DNA from: Hyphomicrobiales bacterium
Lineage (GTDB): Bacteria > Pseudomonadota > Alphaproteobacteria > Rhizobiales > Rhizobiaceae
DNA length: 64,000 nt
Assembly (NCBI GenBank): GCA_900466475.1
Contig: UBMI01000015.1
Span: 124,001-188,000 of the forward strand
Direction: 5' to 3'
The stretch's first letter is position 1. The number at the start of each line of letters is the position of its first letter. Both the position numbers and the translations under genes were made by a program. The notes below the pieces were generated by a model that saw nothing but the letters and a program-made list of their open reading frames with translations, did not search any database and was not told where the DNA came from. Below are positions 17,968-26,691 of the stretch, piece after piece.

Positions 17968-19326
17968 ATGGCAATCAACCTCGCACCCGTCACCCTGCCA
18001 GATTTCGGACCTGTAACCGCCGATCAGCCACAGATCCCGGCCGGGACCTATGCCGCCCGTGCCGATACCGCGCTGAAAGCCGCCGGCACCGACTGGCTCG
18101 TCGTCTACGCAGACCGCGAGCACTTCGGCAACATCATGTTCCTCTCCGGTTTCGAACCACGCTTCGAGGAAGCGCTTCTGCTGCTCGGCCCCAAGGGCAA
18201 GCGTGTCGTCATCACCGGCAATGAATCCGAAAGCTATACGGTTCTCGCCGGGCTGCCCGGCGTCGAAGTACTGCGGGCGCAAAGCTTCAGTCTGATGGGC
18301 CAGGACCGCAGCCAGAACCCGCGCCTTGTCGATCGCCTGAAAGACGCCGGTATTGGCAAGGGCCAGAGCATCGGGCTCGTCGGCTGGAAATACCTTTCGG
18401 TGGAAGAGGACGAAGACCACGCAAACTGCTTTTTCGTTCCCGACTTCATCGTCTCAGTGCTGCGCCGTCTCGCCGGCAGCGTCACCGACGCGACCACCGT
18501 CCTGATGCATCCGGAAAACGGCCTGCGCTCTGTCGTCGATGTCGATCAGCTCGCCGCTTTTGAATGGGCCTCGGCTCGCTGCTCGCGCGCGCTCTGGCGC
18601 GTCGTCTCGGGCGTTCGTGAAGGCGACAGCGAGTTCGAAGCGCTCGGACGGCTTGGTTATGAAGGCGATCCACTCAACGTCCACACCATGTTCGCCTCCG
18701 TCAGCAAGGGCGAAAACATCGTCGGCCTGCGCAGCCCGACGGCGCGGCGCATGAAGAAGGGCGATGGCGTCACAACTGCGCTCGGCTACTGGGGCGCCCT
18801 CTCCTCGCGCGCCGGCTTGCTGACCGATCATGACGAGGCCTTCCTCAAGCCCGCCAAGGCCTATTTCGAGGCGCTGATCACCTGGTACGAAACCGCCGAT
18901 ATCGGCACGACCGGCGGCGAACTCTTCACTGCCGTCACCGAAAAGCTGAAATCCGCCGGCCTGAACTCCGCTCTCAATCCTGGCCACCTCGGCAGCCACG
19001 AGGAGTGGCTGCATTCGCCGGTTCGCCCCGGCTCCACCGAGCGCCTGCGCTCCGGCATGCCCTTCCAGGTCGATGTCATCCCCGTGCCCATGCCGGCCGG
19101 CTGGGCGCTGAACTCGGAAGATGCGATTGCCTTTGCCAATGCGGATCTGCGTGACGCCATCCGCAGCCGCTATCCGGAAATGCATGCCCGCATCGCCGCG
19201 CGCCGCGCCTTCATGGCCGACAAGCTCGGCGTTGCCCTGAAAGAAAACATCCTGCCGCTTTCGGATACGCCGCTTTATCTGCCGCCCTTCTGGCTGAAAG
19301 CCAATCACGTGCTGATCCGCGAATGA
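17968..19326 (+). CDS. M24 (pita-bread fold) peptidase/creatinase-like protein, metal site apparently lost
   Basis: A 452-residue protein with the two-domain layout of Xaa-Pro aminopeptidase/creatinase proteins: an N-terminal creatinase-like domain (about 20-180) and a C-terminal pita-bread domain (about 195-420). In the canonical family two aspartates lie in a D-x-G...D pattern. Here the aligned stretch reads GDGVTTALGYWGALSSRAG, with neither aspartate. The histidine segment is NPGHLGSHEEW and the last acidic pair is LNSEDAI, so some ligands remain. It may be a metal-independent hydrolase like creatinase, or inactive. SD GGAGG precedes the ATG. It is divergent from lacI and shares the operator at 17911, so it probably acts on a compound imported by the LacI-linked transporters. 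Confidence 0.65.
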   Translation: MAINLAPVTLPDFGPVTADQPQIPAGTYAARADTALKAAGTDWLVVYADREHFGNIMFLSGFEPRFEEALLLLGPKGKRVVITGNESESYTVLAGLPGVEVLRAQSFSLMGQDRSQNPRLVDRLKDAGIGKGQSIGLVGWKYLSVEEDEDHANCFFVPDFIVSVLRRLAGSVTDATTVLMHPENGLRSVVDVDQLAAFEWASARCSRALWRVVSGVREGDSEFEALGRLGYEGDPLNVHTMFASVSKGENIVGLRSPTARRMKKGDGVTTALGYWGALSSRAGLLTDHDEAFLKPAKAYFEALITWYETADIGTTGGELFTAVTEKLKSAGLNSALNPGHLGSHEEWLHSPVRPGSTERLRSGMPFQVDVIPVPMPAGWALNSEDAIAFANADLRDAIRSRYPEMHARIAARRAFMADKLGVALKENILPLSDTPLYLPPFWLKANHVLIRE

Positions 19327-19333
19327 TGGATAA

Positions 19334-19362
19334 AGGACCGGCAGCCCTTGGCCGCCGGTCCT
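19334..19362 (+). terminator. Hairpin after the M24-like gene
   Basis: Nine base pairs (19334-19342 with 19354-19362; arm AGGACCGGC) beginning 8 bases after the stop codon. There is no T-run, so it may only attenuate transcription before the cupin gene at 19400. Confidence 0.5.
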
Positions 19363-19399
19363 GCCTTGCCTAGATTGCTCTGAAAGCAGGAGGAGCGGC

Positions 19400-19876
19400 A
19401 TGAGCGACGATCACGAGCACAAGCATATCGACTGGCGCGAACATGGCGTGAAGGTCATTCCCGGCAATGCGCTCGATCCGAATACGGCGCAAACGCCGGG
19501 CATGAACCGCGCAACCGCCATCAACAATGCACGCGCCGGCGCCGAGAAGATCTGGGCCGGCACGGTGACGATCCATGCCAATGCCAAGACCGGCGCCCAT
19601 CATCACGGCGATCTCGAAAGCATCATCTATGTGGTGAAGGGCAAGGCCCGCATGCGCTGGGGCGAGAACCTCGAATTCACCGCGGAAGCCGGCCCCGGCG
19701 ATTTCATCTATGTGCCGCCCTTCGTGCCGCATCAGGAAATCAATGCCAGCCGCGACGAGACGCTGGAATGCGTGCTCGTGCGCTCAGGCCAGGAACCCGT
19801 CGTGGTTAATCTCGATATCGAGCCGGTCGAAAAGCCGGAGAATGTGCCGTGGATCGATCCGATCCACAGACACTGA
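19400..19876 (+). CDS. Cupin-domain protein
   Basis: A 158-residue single-domain cupin. Motif 1 is GAHHHGDLESIIYVVKGKARMRWG, with two or three metal-binding histidines and a glutamate. Motif 2 is GPGDFIYVPPFVPHQEIN, with the last histidine ligand. A metal-binding beta barrel is therefore expected in the cytoplasm. Cupins of this size are often isomerases, dioxygenases or sugar-binding accessory proteins; the sequence does not decide. It follows the M24-like gene by 73 bases, across a hairpin, and is convergent with the GMC oxidoreductase gene. SD AGGAGG is clear. Confidence 0.8.
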   Translation: MSDDHEHKHIDWREHGVKVIPGNALDPNTAQTPGMNRATAINNARAGAEKIWAGTVTIHANAKTGAHHHGDLESIIYVVKGKARMRWGENLEFTAEAGPGDFIYVPPFVPHQEINASRDETLECVLVRSGQEPVVVNLDIEPVEKPENVPWIDPIHRH

Positions 19877-19885
19877 GACCAGTTT

Positions 19886-21499
19886 TCAGGCAGCGGCGAG
19901 GATCATCGCCGCGCCCCTCTCCGCCACCATCATCGTCGGCGCATTGATATTGCCCGCCGTGATATTCGGGAAGACCGAAGCATCGACGATCCTGAGCCCA
20001 TTGATGCCGTGCACCTTGAGCGATGCATCGACCACGGACGACGAGGCGTCCGGCCCCATCGCTGCCGATCCGCAGAGGTGATAGATCGAGCCGGAATTGC
20101 CGCGGAAATAGGTGAGCAATTCCTCGTCCGTGCGCGCCTCTACCGAAGGCGGCATCTCCATTTCGGTAATCGCCCGCAGCGCCGGCGCTTCCATGATCCG
20201 CCGCACGAGCCGGCTTCCCTGGATCACCTCTTCCTCGTCATGGACGGTTCCGAGATAATTCGGCCGGATCTGCGGCGCATCTGCCAATTCAGGCGAGACG
20301 ATACTGACACTGCCGCGGCTCGTCGGCCGGCACGAGTTGAAGGCCAGCAGAAAGCCCGAATAGGGCTCAGGCTTCAATCCCGCCTTCGGATCGGTCGGAA
20401 TGCGATAGGAGAGCGGATTGAAATAGAGCTGGATATTCGGCCGCTCTTCCTCCGGGCTGCCGCGCAGGAAGGCGCCAGCCTGATTGACGCTGAGCGCCAA
20501 CGGTCCCCGTCGCGTCAGAATGTAACGCAAGGCCTGCCGCGCCTGTCCGAAGATCGTGCCGAGTTCGTCATTCAGCGTCGGCACGGTGGAACGATAGTAG
20601 AAGCTGGCGCAGAGATGATCCTGCAGGTTCTTGCCGACCGCCGGCAGATGCCGGACGAGCGGAATGCCAAGGGATTGCAGATGCGCGCCGTCACCGATGC
20701 CGGAAAGCTGCAGCAGCTTCGGCGTATCGACCGCACCTGCCGAGAGGATAACCTCCTGCCGTGCCGAATAGCTGGTAATGCCACCCGGCCCGATCACCTC
20801 GACGCCGGTGGCACGCGCCTCCGCATCGACGATCACCCGGCGCACCCGGCTGTTGCGCAGGATCGCGAGATTCGGCCGCCCGAGCGCCGGCCGCAGATAG
20901 GCGAGCGACGAAGACGAGCGCACACCGTTCTTCGTATTTATGTCGTAGATGCCGGCGCCTTCGATGTTTTCGCCGTTGAAATCCGCATTCAGCGGCAGCT
21001 GCAACTCGGCACAAGCTTCCAGGAAACGATCGGCGATCGCATGCGACTGGCCGCGCATCGGCGTCACATGGATCGGCCCGCCACTGCCATGATATTTGCT
21101 CTCGCCGCCCGCATGGGTCTCCAGCTTGCGGAAGAAAGGCAGCACGTCCTCATAGCCCCAGCCGAGATTGCCCGCGGCCTTCCAATCGTCGAAATCATCC
21201 GCGGCACCGCGCACGAAGATCATCGCATTGATCGAGCCCGAACCGCCCTGCACCTTGCCGCGCGGCGCATAAATGCGCCGGCCGTTCAGCGCCGCTTCCG
21301 GTTCGCTCCAGTACATCCAGTTGACCTTCGGATCGTAATAGGAGCGGGCATAGCCGACGGGAATGCGAAACCACGGCGAACTATCGTTGCCGCCGGCTTC
21401 GATCAGCAGCACATTGTGCCTGCCGCTCTCGCTGAGGCGCGCGGCCAGAATGCAGCCGGCCGAGCCGGCGCCGACGATGATGTAATCGTATGTCGTCAT
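19886..21499 (-). CDS. GMC-family FAD-dependent oxidoreductase (choline/alcohol dehydrogenase type)
   Basis: A 537-residue flavoprotein. The FAD-binding motif is at the N terminus (YDYIIVGAGSAGCILAARLSE), the first GMC signature is GRRIYAPRGKVQGGSGSINAMIF, and the second is GAVDTPKLLQLSGIG. The catalytic histidine is in SIYHLCGSAAMGP. The end, GNINAPTMMVAERGA, is typical of the choline dehydrogenase branch. It would oxidise an alcohol to an aldehyde. It lies 8 bases behind an enolase-superfamily gene and two genes behind an aldehyde dehydrogenase, so the three may form a short oxidation and dehydration route. The substrate is unknown. Confidence 0.88.
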   Translation of the reverse strand: MTTYDYIIVGAGSAGCILAARLSESGRHNVLLIEAGGNDSSPWFRIPVGYARSYYDPKVNWMYWSEPEAALNGRRIYAPRGKVQGGSGSINAMIFVRGAADDFDDWKAAGNLGWGYEDVLPFFRKLETHAGGESKYHGSGGPIHVTPMRGQSHAIADRFLEACAELQLPLNADFNGENIEGAGIYDINTKNGVRSSSSLAYLRPALGRPNLAILRNSRVRRVIVDAEARATGVEVIGPGGITSYSARQEVILSAGAVDTPKLLQLSGIGDGAHLQSLGIPLVRHLPAVGKNLQDHLCASFYYRSTVPTLNDELGTIFGQARQALRYILTRRGPLALSVNQAGAFLRGSPEEERPNIQLYFNPLSYRIPTDPKAGLKPEPYSGFLLAFNSCRPTSRGSVSIVSPELADAPQIRPNYLGTVHDEEEVIQGSRLVRRIMEAPALRAITEMEMPPSVEARTDEELLTYFRGNSGSIYHLCGSAAMGPDASSSVVDASLKVHGINGLRIVDASVFPNITAGNINAPTMMVAERGAAMILAAA

Positions 21500-21507
21500 C
21501 TTCGTTC

Positions 21508-22725
21508 TCAGCCGCGGGCCGGGGCAAAAGCCTTCACGTCGGCGGGCTTGTCATCCATTTGCAGATGCAGTCGCTGCCCTTCGTAAGGCGAGTGTTTGGC
21601 GACGACATCGAGATTGAGTTCCACGCCCAGCCCCGGTTCGTCTGACGGGATCAAGTAGCCGTCCTCGAAGCGCAGCGGCGTCTTCAAGATCTCGGCGTAG
21701 AAGCCCGAGAAATCGACGATCGCCTCATGGATCAGGAAATTCGGCGAGGACGCGGCAAGCTGGATGCTCGCCGCAGCACCAACAGGGCCGTTGTAGAGAT
21801 GCGGCGCGATCTGCGCGTAATGCGCTTCCGCCATGCCGGCGATCTTCTTGGATTCGAGAATGCCGCCGGCGCGCGCTACGTTCATCTGCAGGATCGAGGC
21901 AGCACCGGTTTCCAGCACCCGCTGGAACTCGTATTTGGTCGTCAGCCGCTCGCCCGTCGAAATCGGGATCGAGGTCTTGCGGGCGACCTCGGCCATCGCC
22001 TCTTCCTGACCCGGAGGCACCGGCTCCTCGAACCAGAGCGGATCATATTTCTCCAGCCGCTGCGCCAGCCGGATCGCCGAAGACGGCACCATCTGGCCGT
22101 GCGTGCCAAAGAGCAGATCGGCACTGCTGCCGACAGCCTTACGGATCTTGGCGCAGAATTCCTCGCAACGGTCCATGACGCCGAGCGAGACCTGATGGCC
22201 GGAATAGGCCGTGTAGGGACCAGCCGGGTCGAACTTGACGGCGGTAAAGCCCATATCGACCATCTTCACCGCGCATTCGGCGGCGAGGTCCGGATCGTTA
22301 TAGTCGTATTCGCCGGCCGCGTTCTTCGGGTAGAGATAGGTATAGGCACGCAGCTTCTCATGCACGCGCCCGCCGATTAGCTTGTGCACCGGCTTGCCGG
22401 CAGCCTTGCCGATAATGTCCCAGCAGGCGATCTCCAGACCGGAGACGATACCCATCATCGTCGTATCAGGCCGCTGCGTGAAGCCGCTCGAATAGGCAAG
22501 CCGCCAGAAGCGCTCGATATCATGCGGATCATGGCCGAGCAGGTAACGCTGGAAGACGTCCTCGATCAGCGGCACGAGCGCCTGCGGATGGAAGGCAGTC
22601 GAGTAGATTTCCCCGACGCCCTCGATACCGTCTGCCGTCGTCAGCCGCACGAAGATCCAGTACATGCCGCCAATATGCGGCGGCGGGACGGCGACGACGT
22701 GGGTGGAAAGCGATGCGATCTGCAT
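21508..22725 (-). CDS. Mandelate racemase/muconate lactonizing enzyme family protein (sugar-acid dehydratase-like)
   Basis: A 405-residue enolase-superfamily protein (407 if the ATG at 22731 is used). The N-terminal capping domain includes GIEGVGEIYSTAFHP. The barrel carries the lysine region MGFTAVKFDPAGP, metal-site strands DLLFGTHGQM and WFEEPVPPGQEE, and the third acidic ligand in ISTGERL. H in APHLYNGPVG is the likely barrel-end base. The pattern resembles acid-sugar dehydratases more than racemases, but specificity cannot be assigned. I prefer the ATG at 22725 because GAGGA then has 8-base spacing; the first ATG is too close to it. Neighbours are aldehyde dehydrogenase (upstream) and GMC oxidoreductase (downstream). 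Confidence 0.82.
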   Translation of the reverse strand: MQIASLSTHVVAVPPPHIGGMYWIFVRLTTADGIEGVGEIYSTAFHPQALVPLIEDVFQRYLLGHDPHDIERFWRLAYSSGFTQRPDTTMMGIVSGLEIACWDIIGKAAGKPVHKLIGGRVHEKLRAYTYLYPKNAAGEYDYNDPDLAAECAVKMVDMGFTAVKFDPAGPYTAYSGHQVSLGVMDRCEEFCAKIRKAVGSSADLLFGTHGQMVPSSAIRLAQRLEKYDPLWFEEPVPPGQEEAMAEVARKTSIPISTGERLTTKYEFQRVLETGAASILQMNVARAGGILESKKIAGMAEAHYAQIAPHLYNGPVGAAASIQLAASSPNFLIHEAIVDFSGFYAEILKTPLRFEDGYLIPSDEPGLGVELNLDVVAKHSPYEGQRLHLQMDDKPADVKAFAPARG

Positions 22726-22736
22726 GGCCATGTTCC

Positions 22737-24155
22737 TCAGTGCTTGAGTATGACGAGGCGTGTCTGGGTGAATTCGAGCATGCCGTGTTTGCCATCGTCG
22801 CCGCCGAGGCCTGAGCGCTTCCAGCCGGCGTGATAGCCCTGATAGGGGTCGGCCGGGAAACGGTTGACGTAGAATTCGCCGGCCTCGATCGCATCGGAAA
22901 AGCGCATGATCGTACGATGATTGTTGGTGAAGAGCACCGAGCTCAGACCGAACTGATGGTCATTGGCGAGCGCCAACGCCTCCTCGGTCGTATCATAGGC
23001 AACAACAGGCAGAACCGGCCCGAAGATTTCCTCGGCAATGATCTCCATGTCCTGGCGGCAATTGGAGAGCAGCGTCGGGGGATAGAAGAAACCCGCGCCT
23101 TCAGGCAAGATGCCGCCGGCCTCGATCCGCGCTCCCTGCTCCACCGCCTTCAATACGGCCTTGTGCACATTCGTCTGCGCGGACTTGGTGGCAAGCGGAC
23201 CGACACGGGACGCATCAACCGAGCGATCGCCGAAAGCGCGCGCGGCAAAGCCTGCCGTCAGCTTGGCAAGCAGCGCGTCATGAATGGAACGATGCACATA
23301 GACGCGTTCCGGCGCTGTGCAGAGCTGGCCGCAATGATTGGTCTTGGCAGCAACGAGCTGTGCGGCGACCGCATCGAGATCAGCATCCGGCTCGATGATG
23401 ACGGGCGTCTTGCCACCGAGCTCCAGCGACGGCTTGGCGATATTCGCCTTGCAATATTCGAGCACGACGCGGCCCGCCTGCAAGCTACCGGTCAAAGTGA
23501 TCATCCCGACCTTCGGATGCGTGCAGAGCGTTGCAGCAACATCATGCGACATGGTGAGAACATTGACGAGCCCGGTCGGCAAGCCTGCCTCGGCGACGGC
23601 TTCGGCGATCTCGAACGCCGACGTCGGCGTCGAATTGCTCGGGCGCACGACGACGGCATTGCCGGCGATCAGCGCCGGCGCGATCTTGCGCACCAGCGTA
23701 TAGATCGGGAAATTGAAGGGGATCAGGCAGACGACGACGCCGATCGCTTCGCGTTTCAGGAGCAACGTCTCATTGGCATTGTCGCTCGGGATGATTTCGC
23801 CCTCGATACGCCGCGCCCATTCGGAGTGATAGCGCATCAACTCGGCGCCGTAGATGGCCTCACCCGTCGCATCAGCAAGGCTCTTGCCGGACTCCTGCGC
23901 CAGCGCGGCACCGATCTTTTCCGCCCGCTTCTCGATAACCGCGGCGAGCTTGCGCAGCGCGTCGCCCCGCGCGATGGCGGGCAGCGCCCGCCATTCTTTT
24001 TGTGCCTTTGCGGCAGCTTCGACGGCCTCGATAGCCTCTTCGGCAGTCGCCGACGGCACCTTGGCGAATTGGGCTTCAGTTGCCGGATTGAGCACCGGCA
24101 CCAGCGTGCCAGAAGACCGGAATTCTCCGGCGATGAAATTGCGATATTCCGTCAT
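22737..24155 (-). CDS. NAD(P)-dependent aldehyde dehydrogenase
   Basis: A 472-residue aldehyde dehydrogenase. It shows the cofactor region VVCLIPFNFPIYTLVRK, the general-base glutamate in LELGGKTPVII, the nucleophilic cysteine in NHCGQLCTAPERVYVH, and the C-terminal EEIFGPVLPVV. It oxidises an aldehyde to the acid; lactaldehyde/glycolaldehyde dehydrogenase (AldA) is a reasonable relative, at low certainty. The start at 24155 (MTEYRNFIAGEF) has TGAGGA eight bases upstream; a longer frame extending into the ATPase gene is rejected. The stop is 11 bases before the enolase-superfamily start. Confidence 0.9.
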   Translation of the reverse strand: MTEYRNFIAGEFRSSGTLVPVLNPATEAQFAKVPSATAEEAIEAVEAAAKAQKEWRALPAIARGDALRKLAAVIEKRAEKIGAALAQESGKSLADATGEAIYGAELMRYHSEWARRIEGEIIPSDNANETLLLKREAIGVVVCLIPFNFPIYTLVRKIAPALIAGNAVVVRPSNSTPTSAFEIAEAVAEAGLPTGLVNVLTMSHDVAATLCTHPKVGMITLTGSLQAGRVVLEYCKANIAKPSLELGGKTPVIIEPDADLDAVAAQLVAAKTNHCGQLCTAPERVYVHRSIHDALLAKLTAGFAARAFGDRSVDASRVGPLATKSAQTNVHKAVLKAVEQGARIEAGGILPEGAGFFYPPTLLSNCRQDMEIIAEEIFGPVLPVVAYDTTEEALALANDHQFGLSSVLFTNNHRTIMRFSDAIEAGEFYVNRFPADPYQGYHAGWKRSGLGGDDGKHGMLEFTQTRLVILKH

Positions 24156-24186
24156 GACGGCATCCTCAGGACAATAGCTGACCACG

Positions 24187-24213
24187 CGCATGCCGGCCTC
24201 TGCCGGCCATGCG
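24187..24213 (-). terminator. Intercistronic hairpin between ATPase and aldehyde dehydrogenase
   Basis: CGCATGCCGGC (24187-24197) pairs with GCCGGCCATGCG (24202-24213) with one bulged base and a four-base loop. No T-run follows on the minus strand, so it may stabilise or attenuate the upstream transporter mRNA rather than end it. Confidence 0.4.
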
Positions 24214-24252
24214 TTGAAACGAAACAGGGTGCCGACGCCCGGAAGGCGGCAG

Positions 24253-25842
24253 CTAGAACGTACTGCGGCCCGGCGCCGCCTCGAGAAGTGTTCTCGTATA
24301 GGGGTGCGTCGGCGCCTGCAGCACCTGGGCCGCACTGCCGCGCTCGACGATTTCACCCTTCTGCATCACCACGATCTCGTCGCTGATCTGGGCAGCGACG
24401 CGCAGGTCGTGGGTGATGAAGACGATTGCGAGCTGCAGCTTCTCCTGCAGTTCGCGAAGCAATTTCAGAACCTGCGCCTGTACCGACACGTCGAGCGCCG
24501 AAACGCTTTCGTCGGCGATCAGCACATCCGGCCGCATGGCAAGCGCCCGGGCAATGCCGATACGTTGCCGCTGACCGCCGGAAAATGCAGATGGCTTGCG
24601 CCAATAGGCGCTCTTCTGCAGGCCAACGAGATCGAGCAACTCCTCCGCGCGCCGTCGTGCCTCGCCCGCCTCGACACCGGCAAGCATGGCCGAACGGGCG
24701 ATCATCGGCCCGACGCGCCGGCGCGGATTGAGCGAGCCGAACGGATCCTGGAAAATCATCTGGATCGACCGTCGGCGAGCCCGTAGCGGTGCCGGCGAAA
24801 GGCCGAGGAGATCCGCCCCCGCCACTTCTACCCGGCCGCTTTTCGGTTCGATCAGACGGATCATGGCCTTGGCAAGCGTGGACTTTCCGCAACCGGATTC
24901 ACCGACGATGGAGAGAACCCGGCCCGGCGGCAATGTGAGCTCCACGTGCTTCAGAACCTGAACGCTGCCGTAGGAATGCTGCAGATCACGAACTGCAAGC
25001 ACCGGCTCCGCGGTTGTCGGCGCGGCAGGACGATCATGTGGCGTCAGGCTCGGAACCGCTGCGATAAGCTCCTTGGTGTAGGGATGGTTCGGGGCCGTCA
25101 GCACTTGCTTCGCCTCACCGATCTCGACGATCTCGCCATGGCGCATCACCGCCACGCGATCGGCAATATCGGCCACCACACCGAAATCATGGGTGATGAA
25201 GACGATGCCGTGGTCATGCAGGTCACGCAGTTCGCGCACCAGCTTCAGCACCTGCGCCTGCGTCGTCACGTCGAGCGCCGTCGTCGGCTCGTCGGCAATC
25301 AGCACGCGCGGGTTCATGGCAAGCGCCATGGCGATGACGACGCGCTGGCACTGGCCGCCGGAAAGTTCGTGCGGATAGGCCTGCAGGATACGGTCAGGGT
25401 TCGGCAGATGCATGGATTCGACCAGCGCCCGGGCACGTCTCCTGCGCTCGGCGGCATCGAAATCCGAATGCAGTTCGAAGACCTCTTCGATCTGCGCCGA
25501 GACCGTCATCGCCGGATTGAGCGAAGCAATCGGCTCCTGGAAGATCATGGCGATATCGCTGCCTCGGATAGCGCGGAACGCCCTTTCGGAGAGACCGACG
25601 AGATCGGTATCACCGAGCATGACCTTACCGCCGGCAACCTTCAGCCCTTCCGCGACTGCGCCCATCAGAGCGCTCGACAGGACCGACTTGCCCGAACCGG
25701 ACTCTCCGACGATACAGAGGATTTCCCGCGGCTTCAGATCGAAGCTCGCAGCTTTCACGGCGTAGGGCCGGTCGGCGCCCTTCGGCAGGGCGACGCTCAG
25801 ATTTTCGACCCGAAGGATCGGCTGGTTTTCATTGCTGCTCAT
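24253..25842 (-). CDS. ABC transporter ATP-binding protein, fused DppD-DppF
   Basis: A 529-residue double ATPase. The first domain has GESGSGKSVLS, LSGGQCQR and VLIADEPTTALD; the second has GESGCGKST, FSGGQRQRIGIARAL and VLIADESVSALD. In the second Walker B stretch the usual proline after D-E is serine. The start at 25842 (MSSNENQPILRVENLSV) overlaps the upstream permease stop (ATGA). It powers the third peptide-type importer of the window, whose permeases and binding protein lie directly upstream. Confidence 0.92.
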   Translation of the reverse strand: MSSNENQPILRVENLSVALPKGADRPYAVKAASFDLKPREILCIVGESGSGKSVLSSALMGAVAEGLKVAGGKVMLGDTDLVGLSERAFRAIRGSDIAMIFQEPIASLNPAMTVSAQIEEVFELHSDFDAAERRRRARALVESMHLPNPDRILQAYPHELSGGQCQRVVIAMALAMNPRVLIADEPTTALDVTTQAQVLKLVRELRDLHDHGIVFITHDFGVVADIADRVAVMRHGEIVEIGEAKQVLTAPNHPYTKELIAAVPSLTPHDRPAAPTTAEPVLAVRDLQHSYGSVQVLKHVELTLPPGRVLSIVGESGCGKSTLAKAMIRLIEPKSGRVEVAGADLLGLSPAPLRARRRSIQMIFQDPFGSLNPRRRVGPMIARSAMLAGVEAGEARRRAEELLDLVGLQKSAYWRKPSAFSGGQRQRIGIARALAMRPDVLIADESVSALDVSVQAQVLKLLRELQEKLQLAIVFITHDLRVAAQISDEIVVMQKGEIVERGSAAQVLQAPTHPYTRTLLEAAPGRSTF

Positions 25843-26684
25843 GCGCGCCTCCCCTGCGCTTCCGAGACTTCCCGCAATCCGTCCGCCAGCAGGCTCAAGC
25901 CCAGCATCAGCGACGAGATCGCAAGGCATGGAAAAATCACGAGATGCGGGAAAGCGATCGCCATAGCGCGGCCTTCATTCACCATCGTGCCCCAGTCCGG
26001 CGTCGGTGGCGGCAGGCCGAGGCCGAGGAAGCCCAGCGTGCCGATGGTGATCGCCGTGTAGCCAAGACGCAGGCAGAAATCGACTGCGAGCGGGCCGCTG
26101 GCATTGGGCAGAATATCGAAGAGCATGATGCGCCAGGTGCTTTCGCCCTGCGTCACCGCCGCAGCCACGTAATCGCGGCTTGCGACATCGATGGTGATGC
26201 CGCGCACGATGCGGAAGATCGCCGGTGCACTGCCGAAGGTAACGGCGAGCACGATGTTGAAGGGCGAAGAACCGACCACGACGATGATGACGATATAGAG
26301 AACCAGCACCGGGAAAGAGAGCACCACATTGGCGATGTAGGACAAAACCGCATCGCCCCAGCCGCGCCAGTACCCGGCGACAAGCCCGAGTGCTACACCG
26401 ACCACGTAGGCCGTCAGCGTCGCAAGTGTCGAGAAGATCACCACCGTGCGCGCGCCATAGATCAGACGTGAGAGAATATCGCGGCCGAGCTTGTCTGTAC
26501 CGAGCCAGAAGATGTTACCGGATTTATCGGCCATACCAGGCTTTGCGAGTGGCAGCAGCGTGCGGATCGGATCGTAGGGCGCAAGCAACGGTGCGAAGAT
26601 CGCCACCAGCAGCCAGCCGATCGTCAGGAAACCGCCGATCACGACGACCGGGTTGGAAAGATAGGGTTTTACAGCTTTCCGCAT
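25839..26684 (-). CDS. ABC transporter permease, DppC-type
   Basis: A 281-residue inner-membrane permease. One membrane segment lies near residues 14-32 (VVVIGGFLTIGWLLVAIFAPLLAPYDP), followed by LGTDKLGRDILSRLIYGARTV and the ATPase-contact loop DYVAAAVTQGESTWRIMLFDILPN. The start MRKAVKPYLSN was preferred over in-frame ATGs further upstream, which lie in the DppB-type gene. It begins 7 bases after that gene's stop. Confidence 0.9.
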   Translation of the reverse strand: MRKAVKPYLSNPVVVIGGFLTIGWLLVAIFAPLLAPYDPIRTLLPLAKPGMADKSGNIFWLGTDKLGRDILSRLIYGARTVVIFSTLATLTAYVVGVALGLVAGYWRGWGDAVLSYIANVVLSFPVLVLYIVIIVVVGSSPFNIVLAVTFGSAPAIFRIVRGITIDVASRDYVAAAVTQGESTWRIMLFDILPNASGPLAVDFCLRLGYTAITIGTLGFLGLGLPPPTPDWGTMVNEGRAMAIAFPHLVIFPCLAISSLMLGLSLLADGLREVSEAQGRRA

Positions 26685-26691
26685 GGCGCCC

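Noticed and set aside
20009..21586. 525-codon + frame opposite the GMC oxidoreductase gene
   Set aside because: Composition is rich in Arg, Ala and Asp without motifs; the opposite strand encodes a clear flavoprotein.
22830..24386. 518-codon + frame opposite the aldehyde dehydrogenase gene
   Set aside because: No family features; the dehydrogenase with its Cys and Glu motifs is on the other strand.
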